Of a stretch of 64,000 bases of DNA, positions 7,123 to 15,919 are shown in pieces. The notes under the pieces are model-generated. The model made no database searches. It was not told where the DNA came from and was given only the letters and a program-made list of their open reading frames with translations. The first letter of the stretch is position 1, and each line of letters opens with the position of its first letter. The position numbers and the translations under genes were made by a program. Origin of the DNA: Muribaculum sp. (GTDB taxonomy: Bacteria; Bacteroidota; Bacteroidia; Bacteroidales; Muribaculaceae); the NCBI GenBank assembly GCA_023666965.1, contig JAMPAZ010000001.1, positions 479,838 through 543,837 of the forward strand, written 5' to 3'.

Positions 7123-8589
7123 TCAATAGCTCAAATGTTCGCGCCTCGAGGCATCGATACGCAGCATGATGAACAATAGGAACGTGAATCCCCACAGCGA
7201 CGACCCCCCGTAGCTGAAAAACGGCAAAGGAATGCCTATGACAGGGCACAGACCTATGACCATCCCTATGTTAATGGCCAGGTGGAAGATAAAATACGAT
7301 GCCACACAATAGGCATAGACACGTCCGAACGTGGTGGGTTGGCGTTCTGCTATGGACAGCACTCGCAGTATCAGGATCAAGAACAGAATCAACACCGCCG
7401 TCGATCCGATAAAGCCCTCCTCCTCGCCTATAGTACAGAAAATAAAGTCGGTATGCTGCTCCGGTACATATTTCAGCTTGGTCTGCGTGCCGTTAAGGAA
7501 TCCCTTGCCGGCCATGCCGCCCGAACCAATGGCTATCTTAGACTGGTTGACGTTGTAACCTGCTCCGCGCAAATCGTCCTCTATACCGAGCGACACCTTT
7601 ATGCGCATCTGTTGGTGAGGTTGCAAAACGTCGTTAAACACCTTATTTACAGAAAACAGAAAGCCTATCGACAAGACCACTGCGCCCACCGTCAGCAAAA
7701 TCGGCTTGGCCGGGTGCTTGAAACAGTTAATCAGACAATAAATTATGCCCACACCTATAGCCGTCAAAAAGTATATAAGCCCCGGAACTTCGATTCCGAA
7801 CATATCCAGAATCCACGCCAGGATGCCCGTCCCGAGGAACCAAAGGAGCAGTATCTGCGCCACTCTTGGCATCTTACCATAGATCCATATCAACGCCACC
7901 ATAAGCGCCTCTATCATAAAGAACACGGCCAGTTCGCCGGTAGGAACGCCGAAAACCATCGTTTCGGAGTACTTAACCGTCGTGACGAAGAAAACCACCA
8001 TGCATAAAGCCGCCGTCAACACCAAGCCGCTCATACCCTCACGGTAGAGCACGAAAAACAGTGCCATATAGGCCAACGCCGACCCCGTCTCTTTCTGAGC
8101 CAATATCAGAACCACGGGCAAGAAAATAATCAGCAACGCCTTGGCGTAGTTGGAAGCCTTGGCATTTAGACTGAAATTATATGACGAGAACAATTTTGCC
8201 AAAGCCAAAGCCGTGGCAAACTTCGCAAACTCAGCCGGCTGAAGGCTCATCGGCCCCATCACGAGCCACGAACGCGAACCCTTGATGTCCGGAGCCACAA
8301 ATATCGTGACTATAAGCAACAATATCATCACGATATAAATCGGATAGGCGTATGCCTCGTAGACCCGGAAATCAATCAGCATGATAACCAATCCGGCGAC
8401 AAACGACAATCCTATCCAGCGCAACTGCTTACCGGAAAATTCGTCAAACGAAAGTATCGATGCGTTGTCAAAGTCGTAACTCGCGGCATATATCGACACG
8501 GCTCCGGCAAATACCAGCAGCACATAGATAACTACCGTGAACCAGTCAAGATTACGAAATACCGACGAATTAGTGTTTCTTGACTCCAC
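7123..8589 (-). CDS. rodA: Rod-shape SEDS glycosyltransferase RodA
   Basis: A 488-residue polytopic membrane enzyme that polymerises lipid II glycan strands for cell elongation, together with the transpeptidase encoded just upstream. SEDS hallmarks are visible: SRSWLVMGPMSLQPAEFAK near residue 105, PEQHTDFIFCTIGEEEGF near 380, and the terminal GIPLPFFSYGGSSLWGF. It is about 100 residues longer than the E. coli protein; the excess is an added hydrophobic stretch in the middle (about residues 215-300). The gene overlaps the 3' end of mrdA by 20 bases and is last in the mre cluster. Confidence 0.97.
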   Translation of the reverse strand: MESRNTNSSVFRNLDWFTVVIYVLLVFAGAVSIYAASYDFDNASILSFDEFSGKQLRWIGLSFVAGLVIMLIDFRVYEAYAYPIYIVMILLLIVTIFVAPDIKGSRSWLVMGPMSLQPAEFAKFATALALAKLFSSYNFSLNAKASNYAKALLIIFLPVVLILAQKETGSALAYMALFFVLYREGMSGLVLTAALCMVVFFVTTVKYSETMVFGVPTGELAVFFMIEALMVALIWIYGKMPRVAQILLLWFLGTGILAWILDMFGIEVPGLIYFLTAIGVGIIYCLINCFKHPAKPILLTVGAVVLSIGFLFSVNKVFNDVLQPHQQMRIKVSLGIEDDLRGAGYNVNQSKIAIGSGGMAGKGFLNGTQTKLKYVPEQHTDFIFCTIGEEEGFIGSTAVLILFLILILRVLSIAERQPTTFGRVYAYCVASYFIFHLAINIGMVIGLCPVIGIPLPFFSYGGSSLWGFTFLLFIMLRIDASRREHLSY

Positions 8590-10435
8590 TGGAAATTATA
8601 GTGTTGGCGTTTAACATTCTTTCTTCAAGATACTGACGTTCGGGAGAGATCTGCCCCGTCAAATACTTTTCCATCATAAGCGATCCGATAGGCACACCGT
8701 AAGTGGCTCCGAATCCGGCATTCTCGACATACACGCAGATTGCTATCTTAGGATCATTATACGGAGCGAATCCGATAAACGCCGAATGGTCCTTGCCGTG
8801 GGGATTCTGAGCGGTACCGGTCTTCCCGCACACTTCGATATCCTTCAATGCCGCCAGACGGCACGTACCCCCCGTCACCGCCATTCTCATTCCTTCGGCC
8901 ACATCCACGAAATGCTGGCGGTCGATAGTCGGATAGCGCTTTTCAAGAAGCTCAGCCGGCATGACCGTGTCTTGAATCTCCTTTACTACATGAGGGGTGA
9001 TAAACCATCCTCGGTTTGCTATCGTGGCGCACAAATTAGCAATCTGCAGCGGCGTGGCCAGAATCTCTCCCTGGCCGATGGCTATGGAGATTATCGTATT
9101 GGCGCTCCAATGATTTTCACCGTAAATCTTATTGTAGAACTTGGCATTGGGGATGAATCCTCGTCCCTCGGTGGGCAAATCGACACCGAGCTTATATCCA
9201 TAGCCCAAAGACACTAAATGCTTCTTCCAAACTTCAAACGCATCCGAAACCGTGCCGTACTTGGAACGCTTGTTGTCAAGCATGGCTTTAAGCCCCCAAC
9301 AGAAGAATCCGTTGCACGACGTTTGCAGCGCCGGCTTCAGTGTCAGTGGCGAGGGATGTCCGTGGCACCCCACCCTAAGTCCTCCGCTTATAAAGCCGTG
9401 ATAGCAGGGGAATGCGGTGTTGAGGGTTATTATATCCTCCTGACGGAGTATCAAACCCTGCGATGGCTTGAACGTCGACCCGGGAGGATATGCACCCATC
9501 AGCGCACGGTCAAAAAGGCGGTTGTAAAAGTCGTTTTTCAATTCGGCGTAATTTTTACCCCTTTCGCGCCCCACAAGCAGACGGGGGTCGTAGGTAGGGC
9601 TGCTGACCATGGCCAAAATCTCACCGGTGGACGGCTCTATAGCGACGATGGCACCGATTTTATTCGCCATCAGCCGCTCGCCATATTCCTGCAGATCTAT
9701 GTCAAGACTCAGCTTAAGGTCAAGGCCGGAAATCGGAGCCTCGTCAAAAGCTCCGTTCTCATATTTCCCTTGAATACGTCCGTAGGCATCCCTCATCAGA
9801 ATCTCTACGCCTTTCGTGCCGCGCAAATATTTCTCGTAGCTCTTCTCGACACCAAGGTCGCCGCAATAATCGCCTCGGTTATAATAATCGTCGCGGTCAA
9901 TCTCCTTCTGCGACACCTCGCGGATATTGCCGAGCACGTTGGCGGCCACCGGCCGGGTGTATTGGCGCAAAATGCGCTGCTGGATGAAAAACCCCGGGAA
10001 CCGGTAAAGCTTCTCGGCCAACCGGCCATAGTCCTGCGCAGAAATCTGGGTAATGAACTTTTGCGGCGTATAAGCCGAATATCCCGGATTCAGGCGCTTG
10101 TCCTTCATGTCGTGGAAGCGCTTGTCAAACTGCTCTCTCGTAATTTCGAGCGTATTGCAGAAGTCCACCGTGTCAAACTCCGTGACATTTCTCGGTATGA
10201 GCATCACGTCGTATGCCGGCTGATTGTAGACCACCAACTGGTCGTTTCGATCGCGTATCATTCCACGCGAAGGATACAATGTCTTCCGCATGAACGCGTT
10301 AGAATCGGCAAACTCCTTGTATTTGTTGTCCATCACCTGCAGATTGAACAGCCTTATGATATATATCAAGACTATCAATACAATGAACCCGCCTATAACA
10401 TATTTCCGTTTTTCTAATCTATAATCTTTTCTCAT
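8570..10435 (-). CDS. mrdA: Penicillin-binding protein 2, elongation transpeptidase
   Basis: About 621 residues with one N-terminal membrane anchor (YVIGGFIVLIVLIYIIRLF). A pedestal/dimerisation region comes next and then the transpeptidase domain. The three active-site motifs are present: STFK in GAYPPGSTFKPSQG (about residue 330), SCN in TSCNGFFCW, and KTG in CGKTGTAQNPHGKDHSAF. It crosslinks peptidoglycan on the outer face of the inner membrane as partner of RodA. The ATG at 10435 is preferred to a TTG directly after the mreD stop; the two genes are 9 bases apart. Confidence 0.97.
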   Translation of the reverse strand: MRKDYRLEKRKYVIGGFIVLIVLIYIIRLFNLQVMDNKYKEFADSNAFMRKTLYPSRGMIRDRNDQLVVYNQPAYDVMLIPRNVTEFDTVDFCNTLEITREQFDKRFHDMKDKRLNPGYSAYTPQKFITQISAQDYGRLAEKLYRFPGFFIQQRILRQYTRPVAANVLGNIREVSQKEIDRDDYYNRGDYCGDLGVEKSYEKYLRGTKGVEILMRDAYGRIQGKYENGAFDEAPISGLDLKLSLDIDLQEYGERLMANKIGAIVAIEPSTGEILAMVSSPTYDPRLLVGRERGKNYAELKNDFYNRLFDRALMGAYPPGSTFKPSQGLILRQEDIITLNTAFPCYHGFISGGLRVGCHGHPSPLTLKPALQTSCNGFFCWGLKAMLDNKRSKYGTVSDAFEVWKKHLVSLGYGYKLGVDLPTEGRGFIPNAKFYNKIYGENHWSANTIISIAIGQGEILATPLQIANLCATIANRGWFITPHVVKEIQDTVMPAELLEKRYPTIDRQHFVDVAEGMRMAVTGGTCRLAALKDIEVCGKTGTAQNPHGKDHSAFIGFAPYNDPKIAICVYVENAGFGATYGVPIGSLMMEKYLTGQISPERQYLEERMLNANTIISSGVKKH

Positions 10436-10444
10436 ATCCAACAA

Positions 10445-10954
10445 TTAACGGCTGCGCGACATCACGTTGTCAAGCCCCAACAAAAGCAAAAACGTAAGAA
10501 GTGTGCTGCATAGTACACGCAGGGCTAAACGAATCGGGTCAAAAAATGAAAATGCCTCAATGACGAATATGGCTGTGCTGTAAATGGCCACCATCGTAAA
10601 CATGTATTTCACATAGACATCCAGTCCCAGCGACTTAATCGAGGGTTCGGGAATGGTAAGTTCGTCCTCACGAGGGAAATAAAGATGCAGTACTGGCCGA
10701 CGCGCCGCGGCCAGAAGCGTACATGCGAGTGCATTCATCCCCTGCGTATTGGCGAACATATCGACAATCAGACCGGCCAAAAAGGAAAATGTCATTACCC
10801 ACCCCTCCGACAGAGTGATGGGAAGCCGGATGATAAAATAGATGAAAAAGAAAGGCACAGCAAGGTTGAACAGGCATATATTGTTAAACATTATAGCCTG
10901 CGCCAACACCAACACGACAAACAGAATCGAAAACTGTACTATAGTCTTAGTCAT
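10445..10954 (-). CDS. mreD: Rod-shape protein MreD
   Basis: A 169-residue, highly hydrophobic protein with about five membrane segments. It lies between mreC and mrdA, where MreD belongs. Similarity between distant MreD proteins is weak, so the call rests on position, size and topology. It acts in the inner membrane with MreC to link MreB filaments to the wall synthases. Confidence 0.88.
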   Translation of the reverse strand: MTKTIVQFSILFVVLVLAQAIMFNNICLFNLAVPFFFIYFIIRLPITLSEGWVMTFSFLAGLIVDMFANTQGMNALACTLLAAARRPVLHLYFPREDELTIPEPSIKSLGLDVYVKYMFTMVAIYSTAIFVIEAFSFFDPIRLALRVLCSTLLTFLLLLGLDNVMSRSR

Positions 10955-11017
10955 CCTATATAATGAATATATCTTAAAATAATCAGTCGGGCCCGTGGCC
11001 TGTCGGGAATCCTTGAT

Positions 11018-11863
11018 TTAATCGTTCTCTTCGCCCGCGCTTATGGCATTAAGTTCGTCCTTTTGCAGATTCTCGATGACACGCACCGTGCTGAGGGTGT
11101 TAAAGTCGGTAAAGAGCTTTATGCGCAGAGCATAGAAATTATCGTCATGCTCCTTCGCGTGGCTCATTATGGTTCCTACGGGTATACCTTCGGGAAACAC
11201 TGCGGAATACCCGCTCGTGACTATCGTATCGCCTTTGGTAAACCGCTCATGTCTCGGCATTTCCTCCAGCACGGCTTCGTCGGAACTGGCCCCGTCCCAG
11301 ACAAGAGTTCCGAAATATTCGCTGCCCTTAACTTTGCTCGAAAGCCGCATCTTCGGATTCAGTACTGAAATAACCCGTGATGAATGCTCGCCGACGATAT
11401 TCACGATGCCCACAACGCCATTTTGATCCACGACCCCCATCTCCGGCTTAATGCCGTCGAGCGAACCTTTATTTATCGTAATGTAGTTGTGAGTACGCGA
11501 AACGCTGTTGCTTATGACGTGGGCTATCACAAACTTAAACTGCGACATAACAGAATCCGTAGCGAGCGAATCGGAGTACGAGTCTTCCCGGTATGTCAGC
11601 AACCGCTGGCGCAGGTCTATAACTTCCTGTTCAAGACTTGCATTTCTTAACTGCAAGTCCTCATTTATGTCGCGCAGATTGAAGTATTCCGTGACCCCGC
11701 TGACCGTACCGTAGACAAACGTACCGACTTTATTGGCCGATGTCAGATAAATATGGTGCTGATACGGATTCTTGCTGAACAACAGCCAACAGCTTATGAC
11801 CACATAAAATATGAACAAAAACCATTTGCTGTTCTTCAGCAGAAAGTCTATAAGATTGTGCAT
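11018..11863 (-). CDS. mreC: Rod-shape protein MreC
   Basis: A 281-residue protein with one N-terminal membrane helix (FLFIFYVVISCWLLF), a coiled-coil region (NLRDINEDLQLRNASLEQEV) and a periplasmic beta-rich domain. That domain contains GVVDQNGVVGIVNIVGEHSSRV and SKVKGSEYFGTLVWDG, typical MreC signatures. It forms the periplasmic scaffold that activates PBP2. It lies 36 bases behind mreB and 63 bases before mreD. Confidence 0.96.
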   Translation of the reverse strand: MHNLIDFLLKNSKWFLFIFYVVISCWLLFSKNPYQHHIYLTSANKVGTFVYGTVSGVTEYFNLRDINEDLQLRNASLEQEVIDLRQRLLTYREDSYSDSLATDSVMSQFKFVIAHVISNSVSRTHNYITINKGSLDGIKPEMGVVDQNGVVGIVNIVGEHSSRVISVLNPKMRLSSKVKGSEYFGTLVWDGASSDEAVLEEMPRHERFTKGDTIVTSGYSAVFPEGIPVGTIMSHAKEHDDNFYALRIKLFTDFNTLSTVRVIENLQKDELNAISAGEEND

Positions 11864-11899
11864 GGGCGCGAAGAGGACTTTATCCCGAAAAACTAATGC

Positions 11900-12919
11900 C
11901 TATCGGATGAGGAACTTAAACTTATTGATGTTCTTCAAAGCCACACCGGTGCCGCGTGCGACGGCCAGCAACGGGTCTTCGGCCACATGGAATTCGATAC
12001 CGATCTTATCCTGCAGACGCTTGTCCAATCCACGCAGAAGCGCACCGCCGCCGGCAAGCCAAATACCGTTCTTTACGATGTCGGCATACAGCTCTGGCGG
12101 AGTATGCTCAAGCGCGCTCAAAACGGCGGCTTCAATCTTGGATATCGATTTCTCAATACAATGCGAAATCTCTTGATAGCTGACCGGGACCTCCATCGGC
12201 AACGATGTCATCTGGTTAGGTCCGTGGACGATAAAGTCTTCAGGTGCATCGTCAAGCTCCGTAAGGGCCGACCCCACCTTCATCTTAATCTGCTCGGCTG
12301 TGCGCTCGCCCACCTTTATGTTGTGGGCACGACGCATGTGTTCGCGAATATCTTCCGTCAAGTCGTCGCCGGCAATCTGTATAGACTTGTTGCTGACGAT
12401 ACCGCCCAACGATATAACTGCAATCTCGGAGCTGCCGCCGCCTATGTCGACCACCATGTTGCCTTCAGCCGCGAGTACATCGAGTCCGATACCCAAAGCG
12501 GCCGCCATCGGCTCATATATCATATATACGTCGCGTCCGTCGGCATGTTCCGACGAGTCGCGGACTGCACGTATTTCGACTTCAGTCGAGCCGGAGGGAA
12601 TTCCGACCACCATGCGCAACGAGGGCGAAAACCAACTGCTTTTGGCCTTGACCTTCTTTACAAGACCTCGAATCATCAGTTCGGCCGCGTTGAAGTCGGC
12701 TATCACACCCTTGCGCAACGGACGCACGGTGCGGATGCCTTCATGTTCCTTACCCTGCATCTGCTGAGCCTCGGTGCCGACAGCCAGCAATTTGCCGGTT
12801 TTTGTGTCCAATGCGACGATGGACGGCTCGTCAATAACAATCTTGTCGTCATGTATGATGATCGTATTGGCCGTACCAAGGTCAATGGCTATTTCTTTTG
12901 TGAATGAAAAGAGTGGCAT
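11900..12919 (-). CDS. mreB: Actin-like cell-shape protein MreB
   Basis: A 339-residue member of the actin/Hsp70 ATPase superfamily. The phosphate-1 loop IDLGTANTIIIHD is near residue 12, phosphate-2 VVDIGGGSSEIAVISLGG near 160, and the adenosine motif WLAGGGALLRGLDKRL near 290. It polymerises along the inner membrane to guide the elongation machinery. Only 35 bases separate it from the purH stop, and no good promoter box is seen in that gap, so it is probably read from the purH promoter at least in part. Confidence 0.98.
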   Translation of the reverse strand: MPLFSFTKEIAIDLGTANTIIIHDDKIVIDEPSIVALDTKTGKLLAVGTEAQQMQGKEHEGIRTVRPLRKGVIADFNAAELMIRGLVKKVKAKSSWFSPSLRMVVGIPSGSTEVEIRAVRDSSEHADGRDVYMIYEPMAAALGIGLDVLAAEGNMVVDIGGGSSEIAVISLGGIVSNKSIQIAGDDLTEDIREHMRRAHNIKVGERTAEQIKMKVGSALTELDDAPEDFIVHGPNQMTSLPMEVPVSYQEISHCIEKSISKIEAAVLSALEHTPPELYADIVKNGIWLAGGGALLRGLDKRLQDKIGIEFHVAEDPLLAVARGTGVALKNINKFKFLIR

Positions 12920-12954
12920 ATATATTAGTTTGGAGATAATTGTCGCTATATATA

Positions 12955-14484
12955 TTAATGTTTAAAATGTCTTACACCCGTGATGACCATAGCCATGTTA
13001 TGAGCGTTGCAATAGTCGACGGTCTCCTGATCACGAATCGAACCTCCGGGCTGAATTACAGCCTCGATACCGGCTTCATCTGCTATCTGGACACAATCGG
13101 CAAACGGGAAGAATGCATCGGATGCCATTACAGCCCCATTCAGATCGAAACCAAACGACTTTGCCTTGGCAATGGCCTGCTTGAGAGCATCAACGCGCGA
13201 GGTCTGTCCTACTCCGCTCGCCAACAGCTGACGATCTTTTGCTAAAACAATTGCATTGCTCTTAGAGTTCTTGACTATTTTGTTTGCAAAGAGCATATCG
13301 TCGATTTGTGCCTGCGTCGCCACGCGCTCGCTTCCCTGCTTCAGGTCGTCGGCAGTCTCAACCTTTAAGTCGCGTTCCTGGCCGAGCGCACCGTTAAGGC
13401 AGGAGCGGAACTGCATCTTCTCTGCCACCGGAGCTTTCTGAACAAGTATTATACGGTTCTTTTTCTGCTTCAAAACAGCCAAAGCATCCTCAGTGTACGA
13501 CGGAGCAATTATGACCTCGAAAAATATCTTATTAATGTCCTCCGAGGCTTCTGCATCAATCTCACCGTTGGTCACCAAAACACCGCCGAAAGCCGACACA
13601 GGATCGCCGGCAAGGGCATCTTTCCATGCCTGGGCGATAGTCTCACGAGATGCCAGACCACAGGCGTTGTTATGCTTAAGCACTGCAAAAGTCGGCTCGG
13701 TATATTCCTGTATCAGGTTTACCGCGGCATCTATGTCGAGAAGATTGTTGTATGAGATCTCCTTGCCATGTAGTTGAGTGAACAACTTTTCAAAGTCGCC
13801 GAAGAAATAACCCTTCTGATGGGGATTCTCGCCGTAACGCATAGTCTTTGCCCCGTCAATGGCCACACGGAGAGCCGACGGACCGTCGGTAGTGGAGTCA
13901 AAGTAGTTGAATATTGAGCTGTCGTAGGCGGAACTTACCGCAAATGCCTCTTTTGCGAACCAACGGCGTTCGTCGATGGTCGATTTTGTACCATTTGCCT
14001 TCAACATTGAAGCCAACGGAGCATACTGGGCTTTTGAAGCCACGATAATGACATCGTTATAGTTCTTGGCGGCGGCGCGGATCAATGAGATGCCGCCTAT
14101 ATCTATTTTCTCAATAATATCTTCATGAGATGCTCCGGAAGCCACCGTATCGACAAAGGGATACAAGTCGACTATCACCAAGTCTATTTCGGGGATTTCG
14201 TATTTCTTGATTTGCTCCTTGTCGCCCTCGTTTTCGCGGCGGTTCAATATCCCGCCGAAAACCTTAGGATGCAACGTTTTCACACGTCCTCCAAGAATGG
14301 AGGGATAGCCGGTTAGGTCTTCGACCGCTTCGCAATCATAGCCCAAGCTTTCGATAAACGACTGAGTGCCACCGGTTGACAAAAACTTCACACCACCTTC
14401 GTTAAGCAACTTTAGTATCTCGTCCAGACCGTCTTTATGAAAGACGGAAATGAGCGCAGTCTTGATATTTTTAAATTCTGACAT
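12955..14484 (-). CDS. purH: Bifunctional AICAR transformylase/IMP cyclohydrolase
   Basis: A 509-residue enzyme for the last two steps of purine synthesis, AICAR to FAICAR (10-formyl-THF donor) and FAICAR to IMP. The N-terminal cyclohydrolase domain shows TALISVFHKDGL and VKTLHPKVFGGIL. The transformylase domain shows the catalytic KHNNACG (about residue 265) and ends with QPGGSIRDQETVDYCN. Length is typical. It heads the mre cluster. Confidence 0.98.
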   Translation of the reverse strand: MSEFKNIKTALISVFHKDGLDEILKLLNEGGVKFLSTGGTQSFIESLGYDCEAVEDLTGYPSILGGRVKTLHPKVFGGILNRRENEGDKEQIKKYEIPEIDLVIVDLYPFVDTVASGASHEDIIEKIDIGGISLIRAAAKNYNDVIIVASKAQYAPLASMLKANGTKSTIDERRWFAKEAFAVSSAYDSSIFNYFDSTTDGPSALRVAIDGAKTMRYGENPHQKGYFFGDFEKLFTQLHGKEISYNNLLDIDAAVNLIQEYTEPTFAVLKHNNACGLASRETIAQAWKDALAGDPVSAFGGVLVTNGEIDAEASEDINKIFFEVIIAPSYTEDALAVLKQKKNRIILVQKAPVAEKMQFRSCLNGALGQERDLKVETADDLKQGSERVATQAQIDDMLFANKIVKNSKSNAIVLAKDRQLLASGVGQTSRVDALKQAIAKAKSFGFDLNGAVMASDAFFPFADCVQIADEAGIEAVIQPGGSIRDQETVDYCNAHNMAMVITGVRHFKH

Positions 14485-14516
14485 GCCGTGAATATCTTAT
14501 AATTCCAAATTAGACT

Positions 14517-14525
14517 GCAAAATTA
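14517..14525 (-). promoter_or_regulatory. Promoter -7 box for purH-mre cluster
   Basis: Reverse-strand TAATTTTGC, 32 bases before the purH start. It is the only clear promoter for the purH-mreBCD-mrdA-rodA run. Confidence 0.6.
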
Positions 14526-14611
14526 TTAAAAATCCGCCTAACATCCACTTCCCAATCAAATAATATTTATAAAAAATAATTAAGGTGGAGGTTTTGCAGG
14601 ACAAAAAAGAA

Positions 14612-14640
14612 AGCGGCACGCGTGTTTGATGCGTACCGCT
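14612..14640 (-). terminator. Terminator after tRNA-Glu
   Basis: Ten-base arms (14612-14621 and 14631-14640, one mismatch) form a GC-rich hairpin. On the minus strand it is followed directly by the T-rich tract TTCTTTTTTG, a good intrinsic terminator 10 bases beyond the tRNA. Confidence 0.75.
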
Positions 14641-14649
14641 CGGTTCGTG

Positions 14650-14722
14650 TAGTGAATCCGGGATTCGAACCCGGGTCTCCACCGTGAGAGGGTGGCGTGC
14701 TGGACCCCTACACTAAATCACC
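14650..14722 (-). tRNA. tRNA-Glu (anticodon CTC)
   Basis: A 73-base cloverleaf. The anticodon stem CCACC/GGTGG encloses the loop CTCTCAC with anticodon CTC, the T arm is CCGGG-TTCGAAT-CCCGG, and the D stem GTGT pairs with GCAC. CCA is not encoded. The acceptor stem GGTGATT against ATTCACT has a G-U end pair and a U-U mismatch at 6-67. It has its own promoter and terminator and lies between purH and thiL. The rest of the 387-base gap between those genes holds nothing else that I can see. Confidence 0.92.
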
Positions 14723-14762
14723 ATTCCGTTCTTTGCCGACTTATCGCCTGCCATTGAACGGT

Positions 14763-14771
14763 GCAAAGTTA
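14763..14771 (-). promoter_or_regulatory. Promoter -7 box for tRNA-Glu
   Basis: Reverse-strand TAACTTTGC, 40 bases upstream of the tRNA 5' end. Confidence 0.55.
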
Positions 14772-14871
14772 AACACTTTATTTAAACCCTGCAAATTTTT
14801 ATATCACTTTTTTAGTCATCACACACGACGATTCTTTTAACCTCCTAATATTCAACGATTTTACAGAAAGT

Positions 14872-15909
14872 TCATTCGGCGAGCGGATTCCATCCTTGTG
14901 CACGAAGCGAGATTTCAGCTCCGTCGCGGGTGACCATGGCACATCCAAGTTCCGGCTTTGTGATGTGGCCGATAAGGTGTATGCCTTCAATTTGCTTGAT
15001 CTTTTCGTGGTCGGAAAGCGGCACGGTGAACAGCAACTCATAGTCCTCTCCCCCGTTCAACGCCGCGGTGACAAGATTCATGCCAAGCTCCTCGGCCATC
15101 ACGGCAGTCTGGTAGTCGATAGGTATCCGATCTTCATAAACCCGACACCCAGTGTGGCTTTGAGCGCAGATATGGATTAATTCGCTCGACAGGCCATCGG
15201 AAATATCCATCATGGACGTGGGCTTGATTCCGGCTTCGGCGAGTGACTCGACAATATCTTTCCTTGCCTCCGGTTTGAGCTGACGTTCGACGAGATACTC
15301 TTTCCCGTCAAATTTCGGACAGAAATCCTTCTGCCCGACAGATGCCGCCTTTTCCCGTTCTAGAAGTTGAAGGCCCATATAGGCAGCCCCGAGGTCGCCG
15401 CTGACGCAGATCAAGTCGGTGTCTTTTGCGCCGTCGCGATAAACAATCTTGTCGGTCGGAGCATCGCCGATGCACGTTATCGAAATGACGAGACCTTGCC
15501 GTGAAGATGTCGTGTCGCCGCCCACTAAATCAACGCCATAAATTGAACATGCCAATCTAATACCTTCGTAAAGAGCTTCGATATGCTCTACTGTAAAGCG
15601 CCTCGATATGCCGAGCGACACTGTAATCTGACGCGGAGTACCGTTCATTGCGTATATGTCGCTAAAATTGACCACGGCGGCCTTATAGCCGAGATGCTTC
15701 AATGGCACGTATGTCAAATCGAAATGCACACCCTCAAGTAGCAAGTCGGTGGTGACAAGCACGTCAGTGTCATTATAGCGCAACACGGCGGCATCGTCGC
15801 CGACACCCTTAAGCGATTGCGGATTGCCCAAATCGACATCCTTGGTCAGTCTGTCTATCAGCCCGAATTCACCAAGGCTCGATATTTCTGTCTCTTTGTT
15901 TTCAAACAT
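14872..15909 (-). CDS. thiL: Thiamine-monophosphate kinase
   Basis: A 345-residue cytoplasmic enzyme of the PurM/ThiL fold that phosphorylates thiamine monophosphate to the diphosphate cofactor. The metal- and nucleotide-binding motifs are present: GVGDDAAVL, TTDLLLEGVHFD, VNFSDIYAMNG, VGGDTTSSRQG and MMDISDGLSSEL. It is last in the run sppA-lpxK-pnp-thiL, 10 bases behind pnp. Confidence 0.96.
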   Translation of the reverse strand: MFENKETEISSLGEFGLIDRLTKDVDLGNPQSLKGVGDDAAVLRYNDTDVLVTTDLLLEGVHFDLTYVPLKHLGYKAAVVNFSDIYAMNGTPRQITVSLGISRRFTVEHIEALYEGIRLACSIYGVDLVGGDTTSSRQGLVISITCIGDAPTDKIVYRDGAKDTDLICVSGDLGAAYMGLQLLEREKAASVGQKDFCPKFDGKEYLVERQLKPEARKDIVESLAEAGIKPTSMMDISDGLSSELIHICAQSHTGCRVYEDRIPIDYQTAVMAEELGMNLVTAALNGGEDYELLFTVPLSDHEKIKQIEGIHLIGHITKPELGCAMVTRDGAEISLRAQGWNPLAE

Positions 15910-15919
15910 ACGATTTGAT

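Noticed and set aside
9218..10417. Plus-strand open frame of 399 codons opposite mrdA
   Set aside because: It lies wholly antisense to a gene with all transpeptidase motifs, its translation is His/Arg-rich and unlike a protein family, and no promoter precedes it.
11987..12907. Plus-strand open frame of 306 codons opposite mreB
   Set aside because: Antisense shadow of a highly conserved gene; long reverse frames are common where codon use is GC-biased.
12920..12954. Separate promoter for mreB in the 35-base gap
   Set aside because: The gap is AT-rich (ATATATATTAAT) but lacks TAnnTTTG in the right orientation.
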